Part shown: piece by piece, positions 10,201-18,242 of the stretch
How the letters are laid out: each line of letters starts with the position of its first letter
Position numbering within the stretch: position 1 is the stretch's first letter
The notes under the pieces: generated by a model
What the model was told of the DNA's origin: nothing
Seen by the model: only the letters and a program-made list of their open reading frames with translations
Databases searched by the model: none
Assembly: GCA_021808365.1 (NCBI GenBank)
Contig: JAKBBU010000023.1
Coordinates: forward strand, 1-32,124
DNA length: 32,124 bases
Direction: 5' to 3'
From: Pseudomonadota bacterium
GTDB taxonomy: Bacteria > Pseudomonadota > Gammaproteobacteria > JAKBBU01
Program-made: the position numbers and the translations under genes

Positions 10201-12842
10201 ATCAAATTATGAGTTTGATTACCACTGCAACGGTGAGTGAATCAGCGGGGAGTATCATTGTACGTGTTGCGGAACAAATACCGATGGAAGATTGCATTTT
10301 ATTGCAATCAGTTGCACGCGTGATTTTATCCGATCAACGAGGCACATTAAAAGAACAGTTGAACCGCCATAGTATTCATCCGCCCGTGATGCCGCTGTTG
10401 AAAGTGAGTCCATTGCCACGTCGATTTATTCCGCAACAGCGGATCATTCGTCCAGATACGCTTCAACTTTTTAACGGGTTCGGTGGTTTTAATCATGCTG
10501 GTGATGAATATGTGATCCATTTGGCAGAAGGGATGAACACACCTGCACCTTGGGCAAATGTTTTAGCGAATCCAAATTTTGGATCATTGGTGTCTGAAAG
10601 TGGGCAAGGTTACACGTGGGTGGACAATGCGCATGAATTTCGTTTGACGCCTTGGGATAATGATCCGTTGAAGGATTCAAGTGGCGAAGCTTTTTATTTA
10701 CGTGATGAGGAAACAGGAGAGTATTGGTCACCGACGGCCTTGCCTTGCCGCGGTAGTGGTGATTATCAAACACGACATGGTTTTGGTTACAGTATTTTTG
10801 AGCATATTGAACATGGAATTTATTCTGAGCTTTCGATGTATGTGGCTGCGGATGCACCTCTTAAATTTATGGTATTAAAACTACGCAATGATTCATCGCA
10901 GTTGCGCCGTTTATCAGCCACAGGTTTTGTCACCTGGGTGCTGGGTGATTTACGAACGAAACAGAGTATGCATGTAGTCACTGAACTTTCTTCGAATGGG
11001 ACATTATTCGCACAGAATCATTACAATATAGAATTTAATGAACGTACAGCATTTTTTGACGCAACGACCTCGAATTTAGGTTTAAATTCCCGTACTGTAA
11101 CAGGGGATCGCGCTGAATTTATCGGGCGTAATGGCAGTTTGCAAGGACCTGCCGCGCTGAAACGCCAGCGTTTATCAGGACGTGTTGGCGCAGGTTTGGA
11201 TCCGTGCGCCGCTATCCAATTAAATTTTGATTTGGCGCAAGATCAATCGCGAGAGATTGTTTTTATTTTGGGGGCTGGCAAAGATAAGCAAGAAGCAGAG
11301 GGTTTAGTCGAGCGCCATCGGGGGAATGCGGCACAAGTTGTTTTGGTTGCTTTACGTAAACATTGGCAGAATATACTCGGGACTGTGAAAGTGCATACAC
11401 CCGATCCAACACTGAATTTATTGGCCAATGGTTGGTTATTGTATCAAGCATTATCAAGTCGACTTTGGGGACGTAGTGGTTATTATCAATCTGGTGGTGC
11501 CTTTGGTTTTCGTGATCAATTGCAGGATGTGATGGCATTAACTTCAATTTCCCCTGACTTAACACGTGCACATTTATTAATGTGTGCAGCGCATCAATTT
11601 GAAGAAGGGGATGTACAACATTGGTGGCATCCGCCGCAAAACCGGGGCGTGCGTACGCGCTGCTCGGATGATTTTTTATGGTTGCCCTTTGTATTGTGTT
11701 ATTACCTTGAAACGACCGGGGATAATGCGGTGTTAGATGAAAAGGTCCATTTTTTACGGGGACGGACCTTGAATGCGGATGAAGAATCTTATTACGATTT
11801 ACCGACACTTGGGAGCACGGCAAGTTTGTATCAACATGCTGTGCGTGCAATTCAACATGGTTTGAAATTCGGTGTGCATGGTTTACCGTTGATGGGATCA
11901 GGTGATTGGAATGATGGGATGAGTGAAGTTGGGAAGGCAGGAAAGGGTGAGAGTGTATGGTTGGCCTTTTTCTTGTTCAGCGTGCTTAAGCAGTTTGTAC
12001 CTGTGGCGATGCGTTACGGTGACGAATTGTTTGCGGGGCATTGTAGGGCGGAGTGTGAAAAATTACAGGTGCATATTGAAGAAGCGTGGGATGGGCAGTG
12101 GTACCGTCGTGCTTATTTTGATGATGGGAGTCCATTGGGATCTGTGGGTAATCGTGAATGCCAGGTTGATTCTATTGCGCAGAGTTGGGCGGTGTTATCG
12201 GGTGCTGCTGATTCTGTTCGTGCTCGAACGGCATTGAGTTCCATGTATGATCGTTTGGTGTGTTCTGCTGAAGGGTTAATCAAATTGCTGGCGCCGCCTT
12301 TTGATCACTCGAAGCCGAGTCCTGGTTATATTACAGGTTATGTGCCTGGGATCCGTGAAAATGGAGGGCAGTATACCCATGCGGCTGTTTGGGCGGCGAT
12401 GGCGTTTGCGCGCTTGGGTGAAAAAGAAAGGGCTTGGGAATTATTTGATTTGATTAATCCTATCAACCATGGGCGTGATCTCGCAGACATTGAGCGTTAT
12501 AAGCTTGAGCCTTATGTGGTGGCTGCAGATGTTTATGGTGTGGCGCCTCATACTGGGCGGGGTGGTTGGAGTTGGTACACGGGGGCTGCCGGGTTGTTAT
12601 ACCGTTTGATTGTGGAGACCTTGTTGGGTGTACATTTGGAGGAGGGAAGGCGTTTGCGTTTTGCGCCCGTGTTGCCTGAGGGTTGGGAAGGGTATCGTTT
12701 GGATTATCGTTTTGGTCGTGCGGTTTATCGGATTACGGTGCGTATTGTTACTGAGGGCGAGGTGTCGGATACGGTTGAGTTGGCGGATGATGGGGAAGAG
12801 CATGAGATTGTCATTGTCATTCCTGCGGAGGTGCCATGCTGA
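4275..12842 (+). CDS. ndvB: Cyclic beta-1,2-glucan synthase (NdvB/ChvB/Cgs type)
   Basis: Giant inner-membrane enzyme (about 2855 aa, normal for the family) that starts, elongates, cyclises and trims beta-1,2-glucans from UDP-glucose. Order visible: N-terminal region to about 430; membrane segments at about 430-500; GT84 glycosyltransferase with DTDT (about 649) and RWIRGDWQ (about 797); more membrane segments around 840-900 and 970-1030; a glucoamylase-like domain (about 1080-1530); two beta-sandwich GH94-type repeats (about 1560-1830 and 2080-2330); and a C-terminal GH94 phosphorylase domain with GFRDQLQ (about 2411) and GSGDWNDGMS (about 2541). The start is TTG 4275 after AGAGG, 6 nt past katA; the next Met is residue 42. 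Oddities: an in-frame 19-bp palindrome at 5379-5424, and a C-terminus encoded by an interspersed repeat. Confidence 0.93.
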   Translation: MNIDIKALIKRIQATFIKGKATVEADFKRLHPPAELFSAIQMERHGITLALSHRLTQKLAPSLLLSRLSESEAILTQSCEILAKKTVTHNELSPASEWLLDNFYLIQEQIHAIRRHLPKGYGQALPQLAGGLSGYPRVYDIALEIIQHGDGRWDLESLTRFVTAYQSATPLTLGELWAIPIALGIALMENLSRASQRIVADRNDRHLAYNWAERMLNVAASDPKKLVIVLADMARSEPIMSSAFVAELARRLQGAALALPLSWIEQHLAEEGLTIEQRVQEENKHQAADQVTVSNSITSLRRLKEVDWRDFVESLSVVEAILQQDPTGTYPKMDFGTRDRYRHAIERLARMSMCSEPEVAKAAIELATEKAAPIPQHGSVQPSLLSKNDYSIQRHVGFYLIDRGLLQLNKVLGVRRTWIQKLRYFVRRRALFSYLGSTLFITAGLTALLLFKASYSGVSAIGLWLLGVVIALCGSQLAVGLVNLGAALLVPPQTLPRLDFTKGIPASCRTLVVVPAMLSSEASIETLVEALEVRFLGNRDPHLHFALLTDFNDAPQEYRPEDAALIALVHMRITELNARYSGKEQDIFFLFHRPRRWNASERVWMGRERKRGKLSDLNHLLRGNNQSAFSSIVGRTAVLADVKYVITLDTDTLLPRESARQLIATMAHPLNCPRLDPSKQTVIAGHGILQPRVAEALSSRKPTLYTQLTGSELGIDPYTRAVSNVYQDLFDEGSFIGKGIYDVDVFEEVLGERFPDDRILSHDLLEGCYLRAGFLSDVPLYEKSPSNYLADAKRRVRWIRGDWQLLAWLFPWVPNGHGRRVKNPLSTLSKIKIFDNLRRSGVPVALLLLLGLNWTLLPPTGFWLCIILAIIIVPTLVITLIELVRKPSDQLTHQHIVNMTHIIRRRLAQLALYLTCLPHEAIYSMDAIVRTLWRLLISKRHLLQWTPSDQVDQTLKNTKRAWIVNLWVGPAVALVSIFLLLLHHRFESLFAATPLLFLWLTSPLILRGLSQPIQKAEHQLDAEQIRFLRRMARKTWAFFETFITAADHWLPPDNYQEVPVAVLARRTSPTNMGLALLANLTAYDFGYIPISILIERTSNALATMNKLERYRGHLYNWYNTETLEPLLPRYISSVDSGNLAGHLLTLRQGLFALSNAPLLNARYLDGLEDTCDVLVSMMSALPPEMTHFQTVVQTARSSLENETDALNACVTLIDAAKAIMALTLPEEMMPWSNKLLAQCQALYDEINLYAKFSPLTAKTSLKEIAHLEEKQASEWARERLDFIKTLALQAFSLAQMDLSFLYDEANYLMTIGFNVDEQRRDPSNYDLLASEARFGSFIGIAQGQIQQENWFALGRLLVASGGEPILVSWSGSMFEYLMPLLVMPTYSDTLLDQTYHTAVRRQINYGKHRGVPWGVSESGYNAVDTQFNYLYRAFGVPGLGLKRGLEEDLVVAPYASVMALMVAPEAACLNLQRLATEHATGPLGFYEAIDFTPARLPPDNKRALVRSFMAHHQGMSFLAFSYLLHDQPMQKRFMADPLFQATSLLLQERVPKPTASYLQIPKSPDINVAATRPEASIRVFNTPNTRSPQVQLLSNGCYHVVITQAGGGYSRWKELAITRWREDSTCDGWGLFSYVRDVTTGGFWSTNYQPTAGTVDQFKAVFSDAHVEFSRTDLRLDTRTEVVVSPEDDIELRRVRIHNRSKIRRTIEFTSYGEIVLAPQAADQAQATFSNLFVETQILPEKHTLLATRRPQNDEQIPPWLCHLLNVYSDEPYTLSFETDRARFIGRGRTLAAPLAMITPGGLSNTAGAVLDPIMAIRCQVVLEADALVTFDLITGIADTHDHCMALVEKYQDHRLANRIFGLAWTHAQVLLHQLNITEANARLYEKLASAIIYTSPKQRAKPSILATNRRGQSGLWGYSISGDLPIILLQIEDVANLELVRQLIQAQAYWRRKGLIVDLVILNQEHVSYRQSLQDQIMSLITTATVSESAGSIIVRVAEQIPMEDCILLQSVARVILSDQRGTLKEQLNRHSIHPPVMPLLKVSPLPRRFIPQQRIIRPDTLQLFNGFGGFNHAGDEYVIHLAEGMNTPAPWANVLANPNFGSLVSESGQGYTWVDNAHEFRLTPWDNDPLKDSSGEAFYLRDEETGEYWSPTALPCRGSGDYQTRHGFGYSIFEHIEHGIYSELSMYVAADAPLKFMVLKLRNDSSQLRRLSATGFVTWVLGDLRTKQSMHVVTELSSNGTLFAQNHYNIEFNERTAFFDATTSNLGLNSRTVTGDRAEFIGRNGSLQGPAALKRQRLSGRVGAGLDPCAAIQLNFDLAQDQSREIVFILGAGKDKQEAEGLVERHRGNAAQVVLVALRKHWQNILGTVKVHTPDPTLNLLANGWLLYQALSSRLWGRSGYYQSGGAFGFRDQLQDVMALTSISPDLTRAHLLMCAAHQFEEGDVQHWWHPPQNRGVRTRCSDDFLWLPFVLCYYLETTGDNAVLDEKVHFLRGRTLNADEESYYDLPTLGSTASLYQHAVRAIQHGLKFGVHGLPLMGSGDWNDGMSEVGKAGKGESVWLAFFLFSVLKQFVPVAMRYGDELFAGHCRAECEKLQVHIEEAWDGQWYRRAYFDDGSPLGSVGNRECQVDSIAQSWAVLSGAADSVRARTALSSMYDRLVCSAEGLIKLLAPPFDHSKPSPGYITGYVPGIRENGGQYTHAAVWAAMAFARLGEKERAWELFDLINPINHGRDLADIERYKLEPYVVAADVYGVAPHTGRGGWSWYTGAAGLLYRLIVETLLGVHLEEGRRLRFAPVLPEGWEGYRLDYRFGRAVYRITVRIVTEGEVSDTVELADDGEEHEIVIVIPAEVPC
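5379..5424. repeat. Perfect palindrome inserted in frame inside ndvB
   Basis: A 19-bp exact inverted repeat, GAGAAGGCTGCACCGATCC (5379-5397) and its reverse complement (5406-5424), is separated by 8 nt. It encodes about 16 residues (EKAAPIPQHGSVQPSL) between the N-terminal region and the first membrane segments of the glucan synthase, without breaking the frame. Proline, glutamine and small residues make it look like a tolerated linker. A perfect palindrome of this length is unexpected for ordinary codons. Confidence 0.85.
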
Positions 12843-12908
12843 AAGCATGGCACCTCCGCATAAGCGAAGGACCTCGAATCCAGTCTATCAAAAAAGATTC
12901 CTTCCTTT
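12816..12908. repeat. GTCATTCC-type interspersed repeat overlapping the ndvB stop
   Basis: It begins GTCATTCCTGCGGAGG and ends AATCCAGTCTATCAAAAAAG, the same two blocks as the repeats at 22768 and 24179. Its middle is a 17-bp perfect stem (12824-12840 and 12844-12860) with a 3-nt loop that contains part of the ndvB TGA stop. The stem is followed by no clear T-run, so Rho-independent termination is uncertain. The last residues of the ndvB product (VIPAEVPC) are read from this repeat. Confidence 0.8.
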
Positions 12909-12967
12909 TGAGAAATTAACTCGATTTTTGACACTTTGAAGAAAGCTGAAAAAAAAAGCAAAAGCCG

Positions 12968-12976
12968 TGTTAGACT
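12968..12976 (+). promoter_or_regulatory. galU: Candidate extended -10 promoter of galU
   Basis: TGTTAGACT fits an extended -10 (TG-N-TAGACT), 35 nt before the galU ATG. No proper -35 lies 16-18 nt upstream. A short hairpin, CTCTCTT/AAGAGAG, lies in the presumed leader next to the ribosome-binding site. Tentative. Confidence 0.3.
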
Positions 12977-13010
12977 ACTCTCTTAAGCATAAAGAGAGAA
13001 AGATCTGATC

Positions 13011-13898
13011 ATGACCCGTATTCTTAAAAAAGCAATTTTTCCCGTTGCCGGCCTAGGGACGCGCTTTTTGCCCGTGACGAAAGCCACACCTAAAGAAATG
13101 TTACCGATCGTTGACAAACCGCTGATCCAATATGCGGTAGAAGAGGCAATCGCGGCGGGTGTCACACAAATTATTTTTATCACAAGTTATAGCAAGCGCT
13201 CGATTGAAGATCATTTTGATTGTAATTATGAATTAGAAGTAAAACTGCAAGAGCGTGGGCAATTAGAGTTGTTGAAAATTGTGCAAGATATTTTGCCATC
13301 GGGTGTGACTTGCCTCTATATTCGCCAAATGCATCCACTAGGGTTGGGGCATGCTGTATTATGTGCTAAAAGTTTAATTGATGATGAGCCTGTGGCTGTT
13401 TTATTGGCAGATGATTTAATTCAAGAAGGATCTCACGGATGCTTACGTGAAATGCTAGATGTCTATAATGAGACACAGTCAAGCGTTCTTGCAGTGGAAC
13501 ATGTGCCCATTGAGGATACAAAAAAATATGGGATTGTTGAGATTGGAAAGGACTCAGAGTGTTTGCATCGTATTTCCCATATTGTTGAAAAACCAGAACC
13601 TGAAAAAGCACCGTCTAATTTAGCCGTCGTGGGACGGTATATTTTGCAACCTTCAATTTTTAAGGCGCTTGAAGAAACAAAACCAGATGCTAAGGGTGAA
13701 ATTCAATTGACGGATGCGATTTCAAATCTTTTGCAAAAAGAAGCTATTTATGGTTATTACCTGACAGGGAAGCGCTATGATTGCGGGAATAAATTGGGTT
13801 ATTTGCAAGCGACGATTGAGTACGCTTTGCGTCATCCTGAGGTCGCAGAAGAGTTTAAAGTTTATTTGCGAGATGATCTTCCCAAATTATACCTTTAA
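13011..13898 (+). CDS. galU: UTP-glucose-1-phosphate uridylyltransferase
   Basis: Makes UDP-glucose from UTP and glucose-1-phosphate in the cytoplasm. The nucleotide-binding start PVAGLGTRFLPVTKATPKEM and PIVDKPLIQYAVEEA are diagnostic, followed by LLADDLI (metal and sugar site) and VEKPEPEKAPSNLAVVGRY. At 295 aa it has the family's normal length. UDP-glucose is the donor for the neighbouring cyclic-glucan synthase, so the placement is functionally sensible. The next gene, pgi, starts 5 nt after its stop. Confidence 0.95.
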   Translation: MTRILKKAIFPVAGLGTRFLPVTKATPKEMLPIVDKPLIQYAVEEAIAAGVTQIIFITSYSKRSIEDHFDCNYELEVKLQERGQLELLKIVQDILPSGVTCLYIRQMHPLGLGHAVLCAKSLIDDEPVAVLLADDLIQEGSHGCLREMLDVYNETQSSVLAVEHVPIEDTKKYGIVEIGKDSECLHRISHIVEKPEPEKAPSNLAVVGRYILQPSIFKALEETKPDAKGEIQLTDAISNLLQKEAIYGYYLTGKRYDCGNKLGYLQATIEYALRHPEVAEEFKVYLRDDLPKLYL

Positions 13899-13903
13899 AA
13901 AAT

Positions 13904-15655
13904 ATGAATCAAACAACCAACACACTCCAATTCTCTCCAGGCCTTCTAGCCCCTGCCATTTCAGAAGAACTTGAAAACTGGCAAAAAAAAAATAAATTAC
14001 AACGCTTATGGGCAAGTGATTCTTCCCTATGGACAAACCAAGATGAAAACAAATGGACAGGTTGGTTAAGTGTTCCTGAGTTAGAGTGTGCTGAACTACA
14101 AAAAATAAAAGCTCTTGCGCAAGAGCTTAAAGCCGCAGCGTTTACGGATATTGTCTTACTTGGCATGGGTGGTTCAAGTTTGTGTCCAGCGATGATGGCT
14201 GAAACATTTGGGAAGGTTGATGATCATCCACGGTTGCATATTTTAGATTCAACCGATCCTTCACAAGTACGCCATTTAGATGATCAACTTGATTTAAAAA
14301 CTACTTTTTTTATCGTGTCCAGTAAATCAGGTAGTACATTAGAGCCCAATCTCTTTAAAAAATACTTTTATCGCCGAGTACAAGATGTGGTTGGTAAAAC
14401 AGACGTTGGATCTTATTTTGCTGCGATCACTGATCCGAATTCATCGTTGGATCATCTTGCTCAAAAAAGTAATTTTAAAGCGATATTTTACGGTCTTCCT
14501 TCCATAGGTGGGCGTTATTCAGCTTTATCTAATTTTGGCATGGCTCCTGCAGGATTGATGGGTATTGATATAAAATATTTTTTAGAGCAAGCTCGCTACA
14601 TGATGGATCTGTGCGCGCAAATGACTTCATTGCAAGATAATCCCGGTGTAATGTTAGGGATTATTTTAGGGGTTTGTGCAAAACAGGGTAAGGATAAACT
14701 GACGTTTATTACATCGCCAGGGATTACAGCCTTGGGTGCTTGGCTGGAACAATTAATTGCAGAATCCACGGGCAAACAAGGTCGAGGTATTATTCCTGTT
14801 GATCAAGAGCCTCTGGGAAATCTAAGTGTTTATGGCCATGATCGGCTATTTGCCTATATTTGTTTAACGTTGGATCCTGATCCTGAGCAAGAACGTAGGG
14901 TTATTGCTTTAGAAAAAGCAGGGCAAGTCGTTGTGCGTTGTAATTTGGATAATAAATTACATTTGGGTGCTGAATTATTTCGCTGGGAGCTGGCCACGGC
15001 TGTTGCAAGTAGTATTTTGGGCGTGAATCCATTTAATCAACCTGATGTTGAAGCGAGTAAAGTGCGTACGATGGAATTAATGGCAATTCACCAAAAAACA
15101 GGAAAAATGCCACAAGATGAACCTATTTTTTCAGATCAAGGTTTTCAATTATTTACAGATGAAACAAATGCGCGTGATCTCAATCGACATTTAAAGGGCA
15201 TTCCAAGTATAGAAGCCTATTTACGTGCACATTTGGCTCGTGTATGTCCAGGTGACTATGTGGATTTATCTGCTTTTATTGAAATGTCAGAAGCACATAT
15301 TGTGCTCTTGCAACAAAGTAGATTGTTAATTCGCGATGCAAAAAGAGTAGCAACCTGCCTTGAATTTGGTCCACGATTTCTACATTCGACAGGACAAATT
15401 TATAAGGGCGGACCTAATACAGGCGTTTTTTTACAAATTACAGCAGACCCTGATCACGATATTTCAATCCCAGGAGAAACGTATACCTTTGGTCTCGTCT
15501 TAAGGGCTCAAGCACAGGCTGATTTCGAAGTATTGGCCCAACGTTCACGACGGGTGTTGCGGATCCATTTGACACAGGATATTGGGGCTGGACTGCGGCA
15601 ATTATATGAGATTTTATGCAGCTTGGAAGTTCAAAGAACTCTAGCTGTCTTCTGA
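13904..15655 (+). CDS. pgi: Glucose-6-phosphate isomerase (stand-alone version of the TAL-PGI fusion family)
   Basis: Interconverts fructose-6-P and glucose-6-P. Sugar-isomerase motifs: GMGGSSLCPAMMAETF, VSSKSGSTLEPN, GGRYSALSNFGMAPAGLMGID and the C-terminal FGPRFLHSTGQIYKGGPNTG. These resemble the isomerase half of the bifunctional transaldolase/phosphoglucose isomerase proteins rather than the classical E. coli Pgi. The protein is 583 aa and starts with a short unrelated leader, so the transaldolase half is absent. ATG 13904 follows the galU stop by 5 nt with only a weak ribosome-binding site, suggesting coupling. With galU it forms a short route towards UDP-glucose, lacking only phosphoglucomutase. 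Confidence 0.88.
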   Translation: MNQTTNTLQFSPGLLAPAISEELENWQKKNKLQRLWASDSSLWTNQDENKWTGWLSVPELECAELQKIKALAQELKAAAFTDIVLLGMGGSSLCPAMMAETFGKVDDHPRLHILDSTDPSQVRHLDDQLDLKTTFFIVSSKSGSTLEPNLFKKYFYRRVQDVVGKTDVGSYFAAITDPNSSLDHLAQKSNFKAIFYGLPSIGGRYSALSNFGMAPAGLMGIDIKYFLEQARYMMDLCAQMTSLQDNPGVMLGIILGVCAKQGKDKLTFITSPGITALGAWLEQLIAESTGKQGRGIIPVDQEPLGNLSVYGHDRLFAYICLTLDPDPEQERRVIALEKAGQVVVRCNLDNKLHLGAELFRWELATAVASSILGVNPFNQPDVEASKVRTMELMAIHQKTGKMPQDEPIFSDQGFQLFTDETNARDLNRHLKGIPSIEAYLRAHLARVCPGDYVDLSAFIEMSEAHIVLLQQSRLLIRDAKRVATCLEFGPRFLHSTGQIYKGGPNTGVFLQITADPDHDISIPGETYTFGLVLRAQAQADFEVLAQRSRRVLRIHLTQDIGAGLRQLYEILCSLEVQRTLAVF

Positions 15656-15670
15656 TTCTCTTCGATCCCC

Positions 15671-15699
15671 TTGAATAAATCCATAAAAACCGTCACAAT
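15671..15699 (+). promoter_or_regulatory. sdhC: Candidate sdh operon promoter
   Basis: TTGAAT (15671-15676) and CACAAT (15694-15699) are spaced by 17 nt, 31 nt before the sdhC start. Each box matches the consensus only partly. It is the best sigma-70-like pair in the short gap between pgi and sdhC. Confidence 0.3.
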
Positions 15700-15729
15700 G
15701 ATTCTACTTTAAGCCTACAAGGGGAAAGC

Positions 15730-16101
15730 GTGAACAAGCGACCTATCAATTTAGCGTTGACAACCATTCATTTTCCATTGCCTGCCATCATCTCCATCCT
15801 TCACCGTATTTCCGGTGTGATCATTTTTTTTGCAATCCCCATCCTCCTCTGGATGCTGCAAGCCTCTTTGTCGAGTGCTTCGGGGTTCTACACCCTCCAA
15901 CACTGCATGGAAAGCGTGACGATGAGATTCATCGTTTGGGGTATACTTAGCGCCTTGCTTTATCATGTTGTCGCGGGTGTACGGCATTTGCTCATGGATG
16001 CAGGCTTTTTCGGATCGCTTGCTGCCATTCGCCTCAGTTCAAAAATTAGTTTAATCATTGCGATCATCATGATCCTCATTGCAGGAGTTTGGATATGGTA
16101 G
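15730..16101 (+). CDS. sdhC: Succinate dehydrogenase cytochrome b556 subunit
   Basis: Membrane anchor of complex II that binds haem b and ubiquinone with SdhD. It has the family motif SILHRISG (residues 22-29), three hydrophobic helices, and a helix with YHVVAGVRHLLMD carrying the haem-ligand histidine. The length of 123 aa is typical. Start is GTG 15730, preceded by GGGGAAAG. Its last codons overlap the sdhD start by 7 nt, so the two anchors are translationally coupled. First gene of sdhCDAB. Confidence 0.93.
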   Translation: MNKRPINLALTTIHFPLPAIISILHRISGVIIFFAIPILLWMLQASLSSASGFYTLQHCMESVTMRFIVWGILSALLYHVVAGVRHLLMDAGFFGSLAAIRLSSKISLIIAIIMILIAGVWIW

Positions 16102-16436
16102 CAGCTGCTCTCAGTTTAACGCGTTCAGGTTTACGCGATTGGATTTTCCAACGCATCAGCGCCGTGATTCTCGGGCTCTATGTACTCGTGCTGCTCGGGT
16201 TTTTCATCACGCATTCCCCACTGACCTACGACCAATGGAAAGCTTTTTTTCATACCGCGAGTATGGAAATCTTCAGCTTGATGGCGCTGCTCAGTTTGAT
16301 TGTTCATTCTTGGATCGGCGTTTGGACCGTGATCACCGATTACCTTAAACCTTTGTACCTGCGCGCTAGTGCGCAGGTGCTTTTGATTGCGGGGCTTGCG
16401 CTATTTTTTGCGTGGGGACTTCGGATTATTCTATAA
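16095..16436 (+). CDS. sdhD: Succinate dehydrogenase hydrophobic membrane anchor subunit
   Basis: Second membrane anchor of complex II, three transmembrane helices in 113 aa. GLRDWIFQRISAVILGLYVL and the VHSWIGVWTVITDY segment match SdhD, the latter with the haem-side histidine and the quinone-site tyrosine region. I chose ATG 16095 rather than the in-frame TTG 16089 because CAGGAG (16082-16087) is 7 nt before the ATG. It overlaps the end of sdhC and is followed by sdhA after 18 nt. Confidence 0.92.
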   Translation: MVAAALSLTRSGLRDWIFQRISAVILGLYVLVLLGFFITHSPLTYDQWKAFFHTASMEIFSLMALLSLIVHSWIGVWTVITDYLKPLYLRASAQVLLIAGLALFFAWGLRIIL

Positions 16437-16454
16437 AAGTAGGTTAAAAAACTC

Positions 16455-18236
16455 ATGGCTCTAGCTTTATCAAAACCAGTACCAAAACAAACATTTGATG
16501 TAATCATCATCGGCGGTGGCGGCGCAGGCATGTCTGCCTCATTGCGGCTGGCTAACTCAGGGCTACGCGTGGCGGTGATCACCAAGGTTTTTCCTACACG
16601 ATCACATACTGTTTCAGCACAAGGTGGAATCACGTGCGCGCTAGGCAATGCTGATCCGAATGATGATTGGCGTTGGCATATGTATGACACCGTCAAAGGT
16701 TCCGATTATCTTGGCGATCAAGATTCAATCGAATACATGTGCAAGACAGGGCCTGAAGTGGTTTATGAACTCGAACACATGGGGCTTCCTTTTTCGCGAA
16801 CCGACGAAGGCAAGATTTACCAACGTCCCTTTGGCGGGCAATCGAAAAACTTTGGGGGAGAGCAAGCGGCACGCACCTGTGCTGCGGCTGATCGTACGGG
16901 CCATGCTTTGTTGCACACTTTGTATCAAAGCAATTTACGTCAAAAAACCTTATTTTTTAGTGAATGGTATGCGCTTGATTTAGTCAAATCCGCCAGTGGG
17001 GCGATTGTTGGCGTGATGGCAATGTGTATGGAAACTGGCGAAGTTGTTTTTTTCAATGCGAAAGCGACAATTTTGGCCACAGGTGGAGCAGGGCGGATCT
17101 ACCAATCCACGACGAATGCCCTGATCAACACCGGCGATGGCGTGGGCATGGTTTTGCGCGCTGGATTACCTGTGCAAGATCTTGAAATGTGGCAATTTCA
17201 TCCGACGGGCATTGCGGGTGCAGGTGTTTTGGTCACCGAAGGTTGTCGAGGTGAGGGTGGTTATTTGATCAATAAAGATGGCGAGCGTTTTATGGAACGT
17301 TATGCGCCCCATGTGAAAGATCTTGCTTCGCGTGATGTGGTTTCGCGTTCAATGGCTTTGGAAATGCGCGCGGGAAAAGGCTTTGATCCGAAGGGCATTG
17401 ATTACCTCAAACTCAAATTGGATCACTTAGGGGCAGATTTAATTAAATCCCGTCTACCTGGGATCCGTGAATTAGCGATGACATTTGCGCACGTGGATCC
17501 GATTAAAGATCCGATTCCTGTGGTTCCAACTTGTCACTACATGATGGGTGGTGTTCCAACGAATGTTCACGGCCAAGCATTAACTCAGAAAAATGGACAA
17601 GATGAAATCGTCGAAGGTTTATATGCTGTGGGTGAATGTGCCTGCGTTTCTGTGCATGGTGCAAATCGTTTAGGCGGTAATTCCTTGTTGGATTTAGTCG
17701 TCTTTGGACGCGGTGCAGGGATTCATTTGGAAGATCACATTCACGAGATGCCACTTTTACAACCTGATCAGGAAGAAATGGATAAGGCGCTTTTGCGTTT
17801 AAATGGTTGGGAACAACGCCAAAGTGGTGAACGTGTTCATGATGTTCGCGCTGCAATGCAAAAAACGATGCAAGAAGATTTTGGTGTGTTCCGTTTAGGC
17901 GAATACATGGATAAGGGCTTTACTAAACTTGAAGAATTAACTGAAGCTTTAAAACATACCTATATTCCAGACAAATCAAATGTCTTTAACACGGCGCGTG
18001 TTGAAGCGTTAGAATTAGATAATTTAATGGCGGTTGCACGCGCAACAGCTAAATCCGCCATCACACGTACGGAAAGTCGTGGTGCACATTCGCGTGAAGA
18101 TTATCCAAAACGGGATGATGCGAATTGGATCAAACACACCGTGTATTTTATGGATGATGATCGCATCAGCTTCAGGCCTGTGAATATGGCCCCGAAATTT
18201 GTTGAGAAGTTTGAACCGAAGGAACGTGTTTATTAA
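16455..18236 (+). CDS. sdhA: Succinate dehydrogenase flavoprotein subunit
   Basis: Catalytic subunit of complex II: oxidises succinate to fumarate at covalently bound FAD, on the cytoplasmic face of the inner membrane. It shows the FAD P-loop [16 protein letters not shown] (residues 15-30), the flavin-linking histidine in [11 protein letters not shown] (about residue 50), [21 protein letters not shown] and the [15 protein letters not shown] motif. At 593 aa it is normal and complete. A large hairpin lies between it and sdhB. Confidence 0.97.
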   Translation: MALALSKPVPKQTFDVIIIGGGGAGMSASLRLANSGLRVAVITKVFPTRSHTVSAQGGITCALGNADPNDDWRWHMYDTVKGSDYLGDQDSIEYMCKTGPEVVYELEHMGLPFSRTDEGKIYQRPFGGQSKNFGGEQAARTCAAADRTGHALLHTLYQSNLRQKTLFFSEWYALDLVKSASGAIVGVMAMCMETGEVVFFNAKATILATGGAGRIYQSTTNALINTGDGVGMVLRAGLPVQDLEMWQFHPTGIAGAGVLVTEGCRGEGGYLINKDGERFMERYAPHVKDLASRDVVSRSMALEMRAGKGFDPKGIDYLKLKLDHLGADLIKSRLPGIRELAMTFAHVDPIKDPIPVVPTCHYMMGGVPTNVHGQALTQKNGQDEIVEGLYAVGECACVSVHGANRLGGNSLLDLVVFGRGAGIHLEDHIHEMPLLQPDQEEMDKALLRLNGWEQRQSGERVHDVRAAMQKTMQEDFGVFRLGEYMDKGFTKLEELTEALKHTYIPDKSNVFNTARVEALELDNLMAVARATAKSAITRTESRGAHSREDYPKRDDANWIKHTVYFMDDDRISFRPVNMAPKFVEKFEPKERVY

Positions 18237-18242
18237 AAGTAT

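Noticed and set aside
10489-10857. 122-codon open frame on the minus strand inside ndvB, histidine- and proline-rich
   Set aside because: Antisense shadow of ndvB codons; no start signal or recognisable domain.
11263-11850. 195-codon open frame on the minus strand inside ndvB
   Set aside because: It is antisense to the conserved GH94 catalytic domain, its composition is odd and it has no ribosome-binding site; a shadow of the coding strand.
12928-12933. Perfect -35 box TTGACA before galU
   Set aside because: No -10-like hexamer at 16-19 nt downstream (that stretch is A-rich); the nearest TAGACT is 37 nt away.
16089-16094. TTG start two codons before the chosen sdhD ATG
   Set aside because: CAGGAG is too close (1 nt) to the TTG but properly spaced from ATG 16095.
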